From Comamonas antarctica (lineage in GTDB: Bacteria > Pseudomonadota > Gammaproteobacteria > Burkholderiales > Burkholderiaceae_C), in the NCBI RefSeq assembly GCF_013363755.1, contig NZ_CP054841.1:62001-126000 (forward strand): a stretch of 64,000 bases of DNA, read 5' to 3'. How positions within the stretch are numbered: position 1 is the first letter of the stretch; each line of letters opens with the position of its first letter. Under the pieces are notes generated by a model. The model had not been told where the DNA came from. It worked only from the letters and a program-made list of their open reading frames with translations, and did not search any database. The translations under genes were made by a program, and so were the position numbers. Positions 9,929 through 18,320 of this stretch are shown here, piece by piece.

Positions 9929-12900
9929 TGCATCTGCTTGCCGTCCAGCCCGGTGGCTTTGTCGACGACGAAGCCTTTGTCTCCAGCCTGGGCCAGACCC
10001 CGGCGCAGCTGGTGTTCCTGAGCGCGGCCGACACCACGCTGGCGCTGCTGGCCGAGGTCTATGGCCAGCTGCGCGGCGGCCCGGACGGCGAGCAGTGGCC
10101 GACAGTGCGCCTGGCCAATCTGATGCACCTGCGCCAGCCGGCCTCGGTCGATCTGTATGTCGACGAGGTGCTGCAGCACGCGCGCGTGATCGTCATCGAT
10201 CACCTGGGCGGCGAAAGCTACTGGCCCTACGGCACCGAACGCATCCGCGAGATCTGCCGCAGCAAGGGCATCGAGCTGGTGATGTTCTCGGGCGACACCA
10301 CCGAAGACCTGAACCTGCTGCAAAAAAGCACCGCCTCGATGGAGCAGTGCCGCAGCCTCTGGCGCTATCTGCGCGAAGGCGGCGCGGCCAATGCGCGCGA
10401 GCTGTTCCGCTACCTGTGGCACCAATTCCTCGGCGGTGCCCGGCCGGCCTTGCCACCCCAGCCCCTGCCGGCGGTCGCGGTCTACCATCCGGAACACGAC
10501 GCCGCGTCCGTTGACGCCTGGCAGCAGCCCGGCGCCTTGCAGTGGATCGACGGCGCGCCCGTGGTGCTGATCGTGTTCTACCGCGCGCATCTGCAGTCGG
10601 GCAACACGCAGGTGTTTCGCGCGCTCGGCGAGCAACTGCTGGCACGCGGCATGAACCCGCTGCCGCTGGCCCTGCTGTCGCTCAAGGACGCGGCCTGCAT
10701 GGCGATGCTGCACCAGCTGTGCGACCAGCAGCAGGTGGCACTGATTCTCAACACCACGTCGTTTTCGCAATCCTCGCTGGAAACACCGGGCGACCATGCG
10801 CTGGCCGGCGACATTCCGGTGCTGCAGGTCATCATGTCGGGCGCCAACGAGCAAAGCTGGCTCGAAGACGCGCATGGCCTGCAGCCGCGCGACATCGCCA
10901 TGCATGTGGCCATGCCCGAAGTCGACGGCCGCATCATCACGCGCGCCATCAGCTTCAAGGGCCGCTCGCACCGCAGCGAACTCACGCAATCGGATGTGGT
11001 GCAGTACCAGCCGCATGCCGAACGCCTGGGCTTCGTCGTGGACCTGGCCCAGCGCTGGTGCCGGCTGCGCCGCAAGGACAATGCCGACAAGCGCCTGGCG
11101 CTGATCCTGGCCAACTACCCGACCAAGGAAGGCCGGCTGGGCAATGGCGTCGGGCTCGACACGCCGGCCTCGGTGGTGCATATCCTGCAGGCGCTGCAGG
11201 CCCAGGGCTACTGCGTCGACACGCTGCCCGCCGATGGCGATGCGCTGATGCGGCAGCTGCAGCAGGGCATCACCAACGACCCCGATTCGTGGGCGGTGCG
11301 CCCCGCGCAGCAAAGCCTGGCGCTGGAAAGCTACCAGGCGTTCTTTGCGAGCCTGCCCGCAGCCAATCGGCAGGCGGTGCTGGAACGCTGGGGCGCGCCC
11401 GAGGCCGACCCGATGCTGCGCGCAGGCCGCTTCATGATTGCCGGGCTGCGCTGCGGCCAGGTGTTTGTGGGCATCCAGCCCGCGCGCGGCTATCAGCTCG
11501 ACCCTGCGGCCAGCTACCACGACCCCGACCTCGTGCCGCCGCACTACTACCTCGCGTTCTACCACTGGCTGCGCTCGGCCTGGGATGCCGATGCGATGGT
11601 GCATGTGGGCAAGCATGGCAATCTCGAATGGCTGCCGGGCAAGAGCGTGGCGCTGGCCAACACCTGCTGGCCCGACCTGGTGTTCGGGCCGATGCCGCAT
11701 CTCTATCCCTTTATCGTCAACGACCCGGGCGAAGGCACGCAGGCCAAGCGCCGCGCGCAGGCGGTGATCGTCGACCACCTGATGCCGCCGCTCACGCGCG
11801 CCGAGAGCTATGGGCCGACGCGCGACCTCGAACGCATGGTCGACGAGTACTACGACGCGATCACCATGGACCAGCGGCGCGCCGGATTGCTGCGCCGGCA
11901 GATCCTCGAGCATATCCTCGCCCACGACCTGCACCAGGACCTGGGCGTGGCCGCGCCGCGCGGCGCCGAAGAAGAGCAGTTGCTGCTCAACAAGACCGAT
12001 GCCTATCTGTGCGAGCTCAAGGAAAGCCAGATCCGCGACGGCCTGCACATCTTCGGCCAGTCGCCCGCGGGCCGGCTCGAGCGCGACACGCTGCTGGCGC
12101 TGGCGCGCCATCCCGTGGGCAACGGCCAGGGCGCGAACGCCAGCCTGATTGGCGCGCTGGCCGCCGATCTGCAACTCGGCGCCGATTTCAATCCGCTCGA
12201 TGCCGCCTGGGAAGCGCCCTGGACCGGACCGCGGCCCGAACTGCTGGCGCAGATCGATGCCCAGCCCTGGCGCCACGCCGGCGACACGCGCGAGCGGCTG
12301 GAGCTGCTGGCGCTCGACTGGCTGGAGCGGCCGCTCGAAGATCTGCGCGCCCGCCACGCCGCCATGGCCCAGACGCTGCAGGTGCTCGAACGCGTGCAGC
12401 GCGATCTGCGCCCGCGCCTCACGGCCTGCGGCGAACAGGAGATCCTGCAGCTGAGCCGCGGCCTCGAGGGCCGCTTCGTGCCCGCGGGCCCGAGCGGCGC
12501 GCCCACGCGCGGCCGGCCCGATGTGCTGCCCACCGGGCGCAACTTCTTTTCCATCGACACGCGCGCCGTGCCCACGCCCACCAGCTGGACGCTGGGACTG
12601 CAGTCGGCGCAGCTGCTGATCGAGAAATACACGCAGGAGCATGGCGACTACCCGCGCACGCTGGGCCTGTCGGTCTGGGGCACGGCCACCATGCGCACCG
12701 GCGGCGACGACATCGCGCAGGCCTTTGCGCTGCTGGGCGTGCGCCCGAAATGGGCCGACGGCAGCTGGCGCGTGGTGGATTTCGAAGTGCTGCCGATGGC
12801 GGTGCTGGGCCGCCCGCGCGTCGATGTGACACTGCGCGTGTCGGGCTTCTTCCGCGATGCGTTCACCAATGTGATCCGCCTGTTCGATGCGGCGGTGCAG

Positions 12901-13740
12901 AAGGTGGCCGATCTCGAGGACGAAGACGCGGACACCAACCCAATCCGCGCGCGCGTGCTGCTCGAAGCGCAACAGCTGCGCGCACAAGGCCTCGACGCCA
13001 AGGCCGCGCGCCACCAGGCCGGCCTGCGCGTGTTTGGCGCCAAGCCCGGCAGCTATGGCGCGGGCCTGCAAGGGCTGATGGACGGCAGGAACTGGGAAAC
13101 CGACGAGGACCTGGCCACGGCGTTTCGCAACTGGGGCGCGTATGCCTACGGCCAGAACGACCATGGCACGCCACTACCCGAGACTTTCGTGCGCCGCCTC
13201 GGCGCCATGCAACTGGTGGTGCAAAACCAGGACAACCGCGAGCACGACCTGCTTGACTCCGACGACTACTACCAGTTCCAGGGCGGCATGGCCGCGGCCG
13301 TGCGCCATTACAGCGGCCAGCAGCCCGCGCTGTATTTCGGCGACCACAGCAACCCGCAGGCGCCGCGCATGCGCACGCTGCAGGAGGAGATCAGCCGCGT
13401 GGTGCGCGCGCGCGTGACCAATCCCAAATGGATCGACGGCATCAAGCGCCATGGCTACAAGGGCGCGGCCGAGGTCGCGGCCACGGTCGACTATCTGTTT
13501 GCGTTCGACGCCACGGCGCGCGTGGTGCGGGGCGACCAATATGCGCGCGTGACCGATGCCTTTGTCGCCGATGCCGCCACGCGCAGCTTCCTGCAGCAGC
13601 ACAATCCCGCGGCCTTCCACGGCATCTGCGAGCGCCTGCTCGAAGCCATCCAGCGCGGGCTGTGGCAAGACAGCGGCGACTACCAGCCACTGCTCGAACA
13701 ACAATTGCTTGAAGCCGAACAGCTTCTGGAGAACCGATGA
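9928..13740 (+). CDS. cobN: cobaltochelatase large subunit CobN
   Basis: A 1270-residue protein, matching the usual length of CobN (about 1275) and of the homologous BchH/ChlH. It inserts Co2+ into hydrogenobyrinic acid a,c-diamide in the aerobic cobalamin pathway, using ATP hydrolysed by the partner AAA/VWA subunits. Recognisable segments include LDTPASVVHILQ, the HVGKHGNLEWLPGK motif conserved in CobN/BchH with a putative metal-ligating His, PHLYPFIVNDPGEGTQAKRR and the C-terminal FRNWGAYAYG region. It overlaps cobW by one base and chlI by four bases (ATGA), so all three are translationally coupled. Confidence 0.97.
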   Translation: MHLLAVQPGGFVDDEAFVSSLGQTPAQLVFLSAADTTLALLAEVYGQLRGGPDGEQWPTVRLANLMHLRQPASVDLYVDEVLQHARVIVIDHLGGESYWPYGTERIREICRSKGIELVMFSGDTTEDLNLLQKSTASMEQCRSLWRYLREGGAANARELFRYLWHQFLGGARPALPPQPLPAVAVYHPEHDAASVDAWQQPGALQWIDGAPVVLIVFYRAHLQSGNTQVFRALGEQLLARGMNPLPLALLSLKDAACMAMLHQLCDQQQVALILNTTSFSQSSLETPGDHALAGDIPVLQVIMSGANEQSWLEDAHGLQPRDIAMHVAMPEVDGRIITRAISFKGRSHRSELTQSDVVQYQPHAERLGFVVDLAQRWCRLRRKDNADKRLALILANYPTKEGRLGNGVGLDTPASVVHILQALQAQGYCVDTLPADGDALMRQLQQGITNDPDSWAVRPAQQSLALESYQAFFASLPAANRQAVLERWGAPEADPMLRAGRFMIAGLRCGQVFVGIQPARGYQLDPAASYHDPDLVPPHYYLAFYHWLRSAWDADAMVHVGKHGNLEWLPGKSVALANTCWPDLVFGPMPHLYPFIVNDPGEGTQAKRRAQAVIVDHLMPPLTRAESYGPTRDLERMVDEYYDAITMDQRRAGLLRRQILEHILAHDLHQDLGVAAPRGAEEEQLLLNKTDAYLCELKESQIRDGLHIFGQSPAGRLERDTLLALARHPVGNGQGANASLIGALAADLQLGADFNPLDAAWEAPWTGPRPELLAQIDAQPWRHAGDTRERLELLALDWLERPLEDLRARHAAMAQTLQVLERVQRDLRPRLTACGEQEILQLSRGLEGRFVPAGPSGAPTRGRPDVLPTGRNFFSIDTRAVPTPTSWTLGLQSAQLLIEKYTQEHGDYPRTLGLSVWGTATMRTGGDDIAQAFALLGVRPKWADGSWRVVDFEVLPMAVLGRPRVDVTLRVSGFFRDAFTNVIRLFDAAVQKVADLEDEDADTNPIRARVLLEAQQLRAQGLDAKAARHQAGLRVFGAKPGSYGAGLQGLMDGRNWETDEDLATAFRNWGAYAYGQNDHGTPLPETFVRRLGAMQLVVQNQDNREHDLLDSDDYYQFQGGMAAAVRHYSGQQPALYFGDHSNPQAPRMRTLQEEISRVVRARVTNPKWIDGIKRHGYKGAAEVAATVDYLFAFDATARVVRGDQYARVTDAFVADAATRSFLQQHNPAAFHGICERLLEAIQRGLWQDSGDYQPLLEQQLLEAEQLLENR

Positions 13741-14801
13741 CTTTCCCCCCGGCCTTTCCCTTTACCGCCCTGCAGGGCCAGCAGCCGCTGCAGACGGCGC
13801 TGCTGCTGGTGGCCGTGGACCCGCTGCTCGGCGGCGTGCTGGTCGAAGGCCCGCGCGGCACGGCCAAGTCGACCAGTGCGCGCGCGCTCGCCGCGCTGCT
13901 GCCCGCGGGCCGCTTCGTCAACCTGCCGCTGGGCGCGACCGAGGAGCAACTGGTCGGCACGCTCGATCTCGAAGCCGCGCTGCAGGGCAGCCGCGTGCAG
14001 TTCCGCCCCGGCCTGCTGGCCCAGGCGCACCAGGGCATTCTCTATGTCGACGAAGTCAATCTGCTGGCCGACGGCCTGGTCGATCTGCTGCTCGATGTCA
14101 GCGCCAGCGGCATCAACCGCGTGGAGCGCGACGGCGTCTCGCACCAGCACCCGGCGCGCATCGCGCTGATCGGCACCATGAACCCCGAGGAAGGCCAGCT
14201 GCGCCCGCAATTGCTCGACCGCTTCGGCCTGTTCGTGCAGCTGGACAACGTGCCCGATGTCGCCACGCGCAAGGCCATCGTCAAGACGCGCATGGCGTAT
14301 GACGCCGACCACGAGGCGTTCGCAGCGCAATATGCCCAGGCGCAGCAGGCGCTGGCCCGGCGCGTCGCGACGGCGCGCGCGAGCGTGGCTTCGCTCGACT
14401 GGTCCGATGCCGTGCATGAGCAGGTTGCCCAGCTGTGCCAGCAGGCGGGTGTCGAAGGCGTGCGTGCCGATCTGGTGATGCTGCGCGCGGCGCGTGCGCA
14501 CGCGGCGCTGGCCGGCCGCAGCGAGGTGACGCAGGCCGATGTCACCGCTGTGGCGGAACTCGCACTGGCGCACCGGCGCAGCCAGGCGGGCGACGCAAGC
14601 CAGGCTTCGCCGCCGCCGCCGTCGGAGCAACAGCCTGCCAGCACCCCGCCCCCGCCGACTGCCGCATCGCAAGCTGACACTGGCAATGCGCAGAGCCCTG
14701 GCGAAAGCCAGTCGGAACATTGGGGCGCCCTGCCCCCGCCCCAGGCCACGGGTCTGCAGACCGTCAAACCGCTGAAGGCGCTCGCGCCAAAAAAAGCCTG
14801 A
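13737..14801 (+). CDS. chlI: ChlI/BchI-like AAA+ ATPase subunit of the cobalt chelatase
   Basis: A 354-residue AAA+ protein. Walker A is EGPRGTAKST (about 37-46), Walker B is GILYVDEVNLL (about 101-111), and the sensor region GTMNPEEGQLRPQLLDRFGL is typical of Mg-chelatase subunit I. It stands in for CobS in powering CobN. The last 70 residues form a Pro/Ser/Gln-rich linker like that found between the AAA and VWA halves of full-length ChlD. The frame closes as CCA AAA AAA GCC TGA at an A7 tract, and the VWA domain continues in the -1 frame, so this ORF is probably both a free short subunit and the front half of a fused ChlD made by frameshifting. Confidence 0.93.
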   Translation: MTFPPAFPFTALQGQQPLQTALLLVAVDPLLGGVLVEGPRGTAKSTSARALAALLPAGRFVNLPLGATEEQLVGTLDLEAALQGSRVQFRPGLLAQAHQGILYVDEVNLLADGLVDLLLDVSASGINRVERDGVSHQHPARIALIGTMNPEEGQLRPQLLDRFGLFVQLDNVPDVATRKAIVKTRMAYDADHEAFAAQYAQAQQALARRVATARASVASLDWSDAVHEQVAQLCQQAGVEGVRADLVMLRAARAHAALAGRSEVTQADVTAVAELALAHRRSQAGDASQASPPPPSEQQPASTPPPPTAASQADTGNAQSPGESQSEHWGALPPPQATGLQTVKPLKALAPKKA

Positions 14802-15454
14802 CGCGTCCTGCGCTGGCCGGCCAGGCCAGCGTGGGGCGCGGCAGCAATACCGCGCGCAAGGGCCGCCGCGACGCTGCGCCCGGCCAGCAGCTGGACTGGA
14901 TCAGGACCCTGCTGCGCAAGGGCCCGCGGCGTCTGCAAGCGGGGGACCTGCGCTATCGGCCGCAGCCCCGGGGCAGCAGCACGCTGCATTGCGTGCTGCT
15001 CGACATGTCGGCCTCCATGCTGCGCGGCGAAAAGCTCGCACTGGCCAAGGGCTGCCTGCTCGCGCTGACGCAGGACTTCTACCGTCGGCGCGAGCATCTG
15101 GCGGTGATTGGTTTCTCGGGCCATGAGGCCCGGCTGCTGCAGGCGCCGGGCAAGGCCGTGGCCTTCAACGCCGGCTGGATCCAGCCGCTGCGCGGCGGCG
15201 GCGCGACGCCCGTGGCGTCGGCCATGCAGCTGGCCGAAGCTGTGCTGCAGCGCGCGCGCCGCGCCTCGTCCGGCCAGTTGCTGTCGCTGTGGCTGCTGAC
15301 CGACGGCCGCTTTGCCGCCCTGCCCACGCGCCCTAAGCTTGCCGACTGCTGCCAGATCGTCGACTTCGAGAACGAGGCCATCGCGCTGCAGCGCTGCCAG
15401 CGGCTCGCGCGGGAATGGGACGCGCAGTGGATCGGCGCGGCGCAGCTGCTTTAG
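14720..15454 (+). CDS. chlD: VWA-domain subunit of the cobalt chelatase (ChlD C-terminal half, CobT-like)
   Basis: This frame runs from a TTG at 14720 to the stop at 15454, but residues before about 14795 look like out-of-frame translation of the chlI linker. From there on a short basic segment leads into a von Willebrand A domain with an intact MIDAS motif (LLDMSAS, DxSxS) and the later LLTDGRF strand. In the Mg-chelatase and CobNST families this domain bridges the ATPase ring and the large subunit. There is no convincing independent start: only TTG 14720 and GTG 14831 exist and neither has a good ribosome site. Expression is more likely by -1 frameshifting from chlI. Confidence 0.85.
   Translation: MGRPAPAPGHGSADRQTAEGARAKKSLTRPALAGQASVGRGSNTARKGRRDAAPGQQLDWIRTLLRKGPRRLQAGDLRYRPQPRGSSTLHCVLLDMSASMLRGEKLALAKGCLLALTQDFYRRREHLAVIGFSGHEARLLQAPGKAVAFNAGWIQPLRGGGATPVASAMQLAEAVLQRARRASSGQLLSLWLLTDGRFAALPTRPKLADCCQIVDFENEAIALQRCQRLAREWDAQWIGAAQLL
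14789..14840 (+). promoter_or_regulatory. probable programmed -1 ribosomal frameshift signal joining ChlI and VWA frames
   Basis: The heptamer A_AAA_AAA occupies 14789-14795 in the correct zero-frame phase. The zero-frame stop TGA is at 14799-14801. Six bases after the heptamer begins a long GC hairpin: 14802-14808 pairs with 14834-14840, and 14811-14818 pairs perfectly with 14824-14831 around a five-base loop. Slippage by -1 changes KKA-stop to KKSLTR and continues into the VWA domain, giving a 572-residue AAA-linker-VWA protein. Programmed frameshifting in chlD-type genes has been proposed in the literature; the structure here is my own reading. Confidence 0.75.
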
Positions 15455-15645
15455 CGGCTAAAAAAACGCTGCCGCGCATATCCCCAGCGCAAAAAAGCCT
15501 TCAGCGCTTGGGGACGTAGGCGGCCGCGCGGACAACGCCACCGCGCGATCCAGGGATAATCCTATTGCATTTTTTATAGCATTCATCCATAAGACCCGAC
15601 CCGCGACTGGCCGCCCTGCTGCTGCCGGCCCGCGCGACACCCTCC

Positions 15646-18081
15646 ATGACCTCCAAACCCACCCCTCCGACCCTGGCCGCCAGGGCCGGGCTGATCCTCC
15701 TTGGCCTGTGCCTTCTGGGCGCCGGCCTGTTCTTTGTCTCCAACGGCTTGCAGCTGGCCAAGCTCGGCGGCAGCTGGTACTTCCTGCTGGCCGGCCTGGC
15801 GCTGGTGTTCTCCGGCGTGCAGATCGCGCGCGTGCGACCCAGCGGCGCGATCGTCTATGGCGTGATGTTCATTGCCACCGTGGCCTGGGCGCTGGCCGAT
15901 GCCGGTTTCGACTTCTGGGCCCAGGTCTCGCGCCTGCTGGTGTTTGCCGGCTTTGGCGTGCTGGTCGCGCTGGCCTGGCCCACGCTGCGCCGCGCGCGCG
16001 GCCGGGCCGTGCAGCCGGGCGCCGCGCGCGCCGTCGCCGCGGTGCTGGTTCTGGCCTGCCTGGCCACGGTGGGCGGCATGTTCGTGCCGCACGCCAGCGT
16101 CTCGGCCAAGGCCGACAACACGACGCTGCAGCCGGTGGCTCCGGGTCAGACCCAGGACTGGGCCCACTACGGCAGCACGGCCGGCGGCACGCGCTTTGCG
16201 GCACTGGACCAGATCACGCGCAGCAACGTCAAGGACCTGCAGGTGGCCTGGAGCTACCAGACCGGCGACGTGCCGGTGAGCCCGGGCGGCGGCGGCGCCG
16301 AGGACCAGCTCACGCCGCTGCAGATCGGCAACAGCGTGTTCGTCTGCACGCCGCACAACAACGTGATCGCGCTTGACGCCACCACGGGCAAGGAACTGTG
16401 GAAGACCGAGATCAACGCCAAGCAAAAGAAGTGGATGCGTTGCCGCGGCCTGGCCTACTTCGACGCGGCCGCGCCCCTGGCGCAGCCGACCGAAGCCGGC
16501 GCCACGCCGGTCAAGGCGGTGTCGGTGGCTGCCGGCGCCGCCTGCCAGCGCCGCGTGATCATGAACAGCGTTGCACCTGAGCTGATCGCGCTGGACGCCG
16601 ACACCGGCGCCTTCTGCGAGGACTTCGGCAGCCACGGCCGCGTCGACCTGCGCGCCGACATGGGCAAGGGCGCCGACAAGGGCCAGTACTACCCGACCTC
16701 GGCACCCACGCTGGCCGGCACGACCATCGTGATCGGCGGCCGCGTGGCCGACAACGTCGCCACCGACATGCCTGGCGGCGTGGTGCGCGGCTTCGATGTC
16801 GTCACCGGCGCGCTGCGCTGGGCGTTCGACCCGGGCAACCCCGAAGACAAGAACGCGCCGGCCGAAGGCAAGACCTACGCGCGCTCGACGCCCAACGTCT
16901 GGGCACCGATGTCGTACGACGCGCAGTCGAACACCGTGTTCATGCCCGTGGGCAGCGCGGCCGTCGACCTGTGGGGCGTGAAGCACACCGCGCTCGACCG
17001 CAAGTACGGCGCCTCGATGCTGGCCGTCGACGCCAGCACCGGCAAGGAAAAGTGGGTCTACCAGACCGTGCACAACGACCTGTGGGACTTCGACGTGCCG
17101 ATGCAGCCGACGTTTGTCGACTTCCCCGGCGCAGGCGGCAAGACCACGCCGGCGCTGGTGTTCGGCACCAAGGCCGGCCAGATCTTCGTGCTCGACCGCA
17201 AGACCGGCCAGCCCCTGACCCAGGTCGAGGAGCGCGCCGTGCCCGTGGGCAACATCGAAGGCGAAACCTACGCGCCGACGCAGCCGTTCTCGGTGGGCAT
17301 GCCCAGCATCGGTGCCAGCGACATGCGCGAATCGGACATGTGGGGCGCCACGCCCTTCGACCAGCTGCTGTGCCGCCTGAAGTTCAAATCCAAGCGCTAC
17401 ACCGGCCTGTTCACGCCCCCGGGCACCGACCCGTCGCTGAACCTGCCCGGCTCGCTGGGCGGCATGAACTGGGGTGGTTTCTCGCTCGATCCGACCAACA
17501 ACCTGCTGTTCGTCAACGACATGCGCGTGGGCCTCGAAGTCCAGCTGATCAAGGCCGACCCGGCCGAGGTCGGCCCGAAGTCGGACGGCAACGAAGCCGC
17601 GGCCATCACCCGCCCCGTGCCGCTCGACGGAACGCCCTATGCGATCAACGCCAAGGTGCGCTTCATGTCGCCGATCGAGATCCCGTGCCAGAAGCCGCCC
17701 TTCGGCACGCTCACGGCCGTGGACCTGAAGACCCGGCAGATCGCCTGGCAGGTGCCCGTGGGCACGGTGCAGGACACCGGCCCGTTCGGCGTCAAGATGG
17801 GCCTGCCGATTCCCATCGGCATGCCGACCATCGGCGGCACGCTCGCCACCCAGGGCGGCCTGGTGTTCATCGCCGCGACGCAGGACTATTTCCTGCGCGC
17901 CTATGACACCGGCACCGGCAAGGAGGCCTGGAAGGCGCGCCTGCCCGTGGGCAGCCAGGGCACGCCGATCAGCTACCGGTCGCCCGTGACCGGCCAGCAG
18001 TTCGTACTGATTTCCGCCGGCGGCGCGCGCAACTCGCCCGACCGCGGCGACCATGTGATTGCCTACGCGCTGCCCAGGTAA
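15646..18081 (+). CDS. membrane-bound PQQ-dependent dehydrogenase, glucose/quinate/shikimate family
   Basis: An 811-residue quinoprotein. Five hydrophobic helices occupy about residues 12-138, the quinone-reacting membrane anchor of Gcd and QuiA. The periplasmic eight-bladed propeller follows, with repeated blade motifs such as VIALDATTGKELWK, MLAVDASTGKEKWVYQT and AYDTGTGKEAWKA. The segment HNDLWDFDVP contains the Asp expected to act as catalytic base next to PQQ. The C-terminus GGARNSPDRGDHVIAYALP differs from the GGHGSFGTKMGD-type end I recall for glucose dehydrogenase, which leans toward quinate/shikimate oxidation, but this is uncertain. Electrons would go directly to ubiquinone. No PQQ synthesis genes are nearby. 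A terminator follows at 18123. Confidence 0.92.
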   Translation: MTSKPTPPTLAARAGLILLGLCLLGAGLFFVSNGLQLAKLGGSWYFLLAGLALVFSGVQIARVRPSGAIVYGVMFIATVAWALADAGFDFWAQVSRLLVFAGFGVLVALAWPTLRRARGRAVQPGAARAVAAVLVLACLATVGGMFVPHASVSAKADNTTLQPVAPGQTQDWAHYGSTAGGTRFAALDQITRSNVKDLQVAWSYQTGDVPVSPGGGGAEDQLTPLQIGNSVFVCTPHNNVIALDATTGKELWKTEINAKQKKWMRCRGLAYFDAAAPLAQPTEAGATPVKAVSVAAGAACQRRVIMNSVAPELIALDADTGAFCEDFGSHGRVDLRADMGKGADKGQYYPTSAPTLAGTTIVIGGRVADNVATDMPGGVVRGFDVVTGALRWAFDPGNPEDKNAPAEGKTYARSTPNVWAPMSYDAQSNTVFMPVGSAAVDLWGVKHTALDRKYGASMLAVDASTGKEKWVYQTVHNDLWDFDVPMQPTFVDFPGAGGKTTPALVFGTKAGQIFVLDRKTGQPLTQVEERAVPVGNIEGETYAPTQPFSVGMPSIGASDMRESDMWGATPFDQLLCRLKFKSKRYTGLFTPPGTDPSLNLPGSLGGMNWGGFSLDPTNNLLFVNDMRVGLEVQLIKADPAEVGPKSDGNEAAAITRPVPLDGTPYAINAKVRFMSPIEIPCQKPPFGTLTAVDLKTRQIAWQVPVGTVQDTGPFGVKMGLPIPIGMPTIGGTLATQGGLVFIAATQDYFLRAYDTGTGKEAWKARLPVGSQGTPISYRSPVTGQQFVLISAGGARNSPDRGDHVIAYALPR

Positions 18082-18122
18082 GCGGCGTCTGCCATTCCGG
18101 CAGTGCACGCCACTGCCCCCAC

Positions 18123-18156
18123 AAGCCCCGTGCGCCTGCGCCGGGGCTTTTTCTTT
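18123..18156 (+). terminator. intrinsic terminator after PQQ dehydrogenase
   Basis: Arms AAGCCCCG (18123-18130) and CGGGGCTT (18142-18149) form a stable GC hairpin followed by TTTTTCTTT. It lies 41 bases after the dehydrogenase stop. Confidence 0.85.
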
Positions 18157-18232
18157 GCTCGCCTCGGCCATCTGGCGACGCGCGGCGCGCGGCGCGCGGC
18201 GCCCGGCGGCAAATTTAAAGCGATAACTGAAT

Positions 18233-18251
18233 AGTAATCGATATCATTATC
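18233..18251. promoter_or_regulatory. probable Fur box
   Basis: Read on the minus strand the segment is GATAATGATATCGATTACT, identical to the first ten bases of the Fur consensus and close in the rest. It lies 70 bases before the siderophore receptor start in an AT-rich patch, the expected place for iron repression. Confidence 0.75.
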
Positions 18252-18320
18252 ATTACAATTCTTTGCTTTCAGACATGGGCCGTTTACATAGACGGCCCGC
18301 AGACTTCAGCGAAGCGACAG

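Noticed and set aside
9811..13164. Very long minus-strand open frame opposite cobN
   Set aside because: It mirrors the cobN codon pattern in GC-rich DNA, has no recognisable domain and would erase a full-length, family-matching CobN.
14720..14831. Independent start codon for the VWA subunit (TTG 14720 or GTG 14831)
   Set aside because: Neither has a convincing ribosome site and the sequence before 14795 translates to non-conserved residues; frameshifting explains the layout better, though an internal start is not excluded.
15482..15513. Inverted repeat CCCCAGCGC / GCGCTTGGGG after the chelatase genes as a terminator
   Set aside because: The stem has a bulge and no U-run follows on either strand.
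15583..18171. Long minus-strand open frame opposite the PQQ dehydrogenase
   Set aside because: Arg/His/Ala-rich low-complexity translation with no motifs; an antisense shadow of a well-recognised gene.
18177..18205. GCGCGCG tandem stretch before the Fur box
   Set aside because: Short low-complexity repeat in GC-rich DNA with no associated gene or structure beyond chance.
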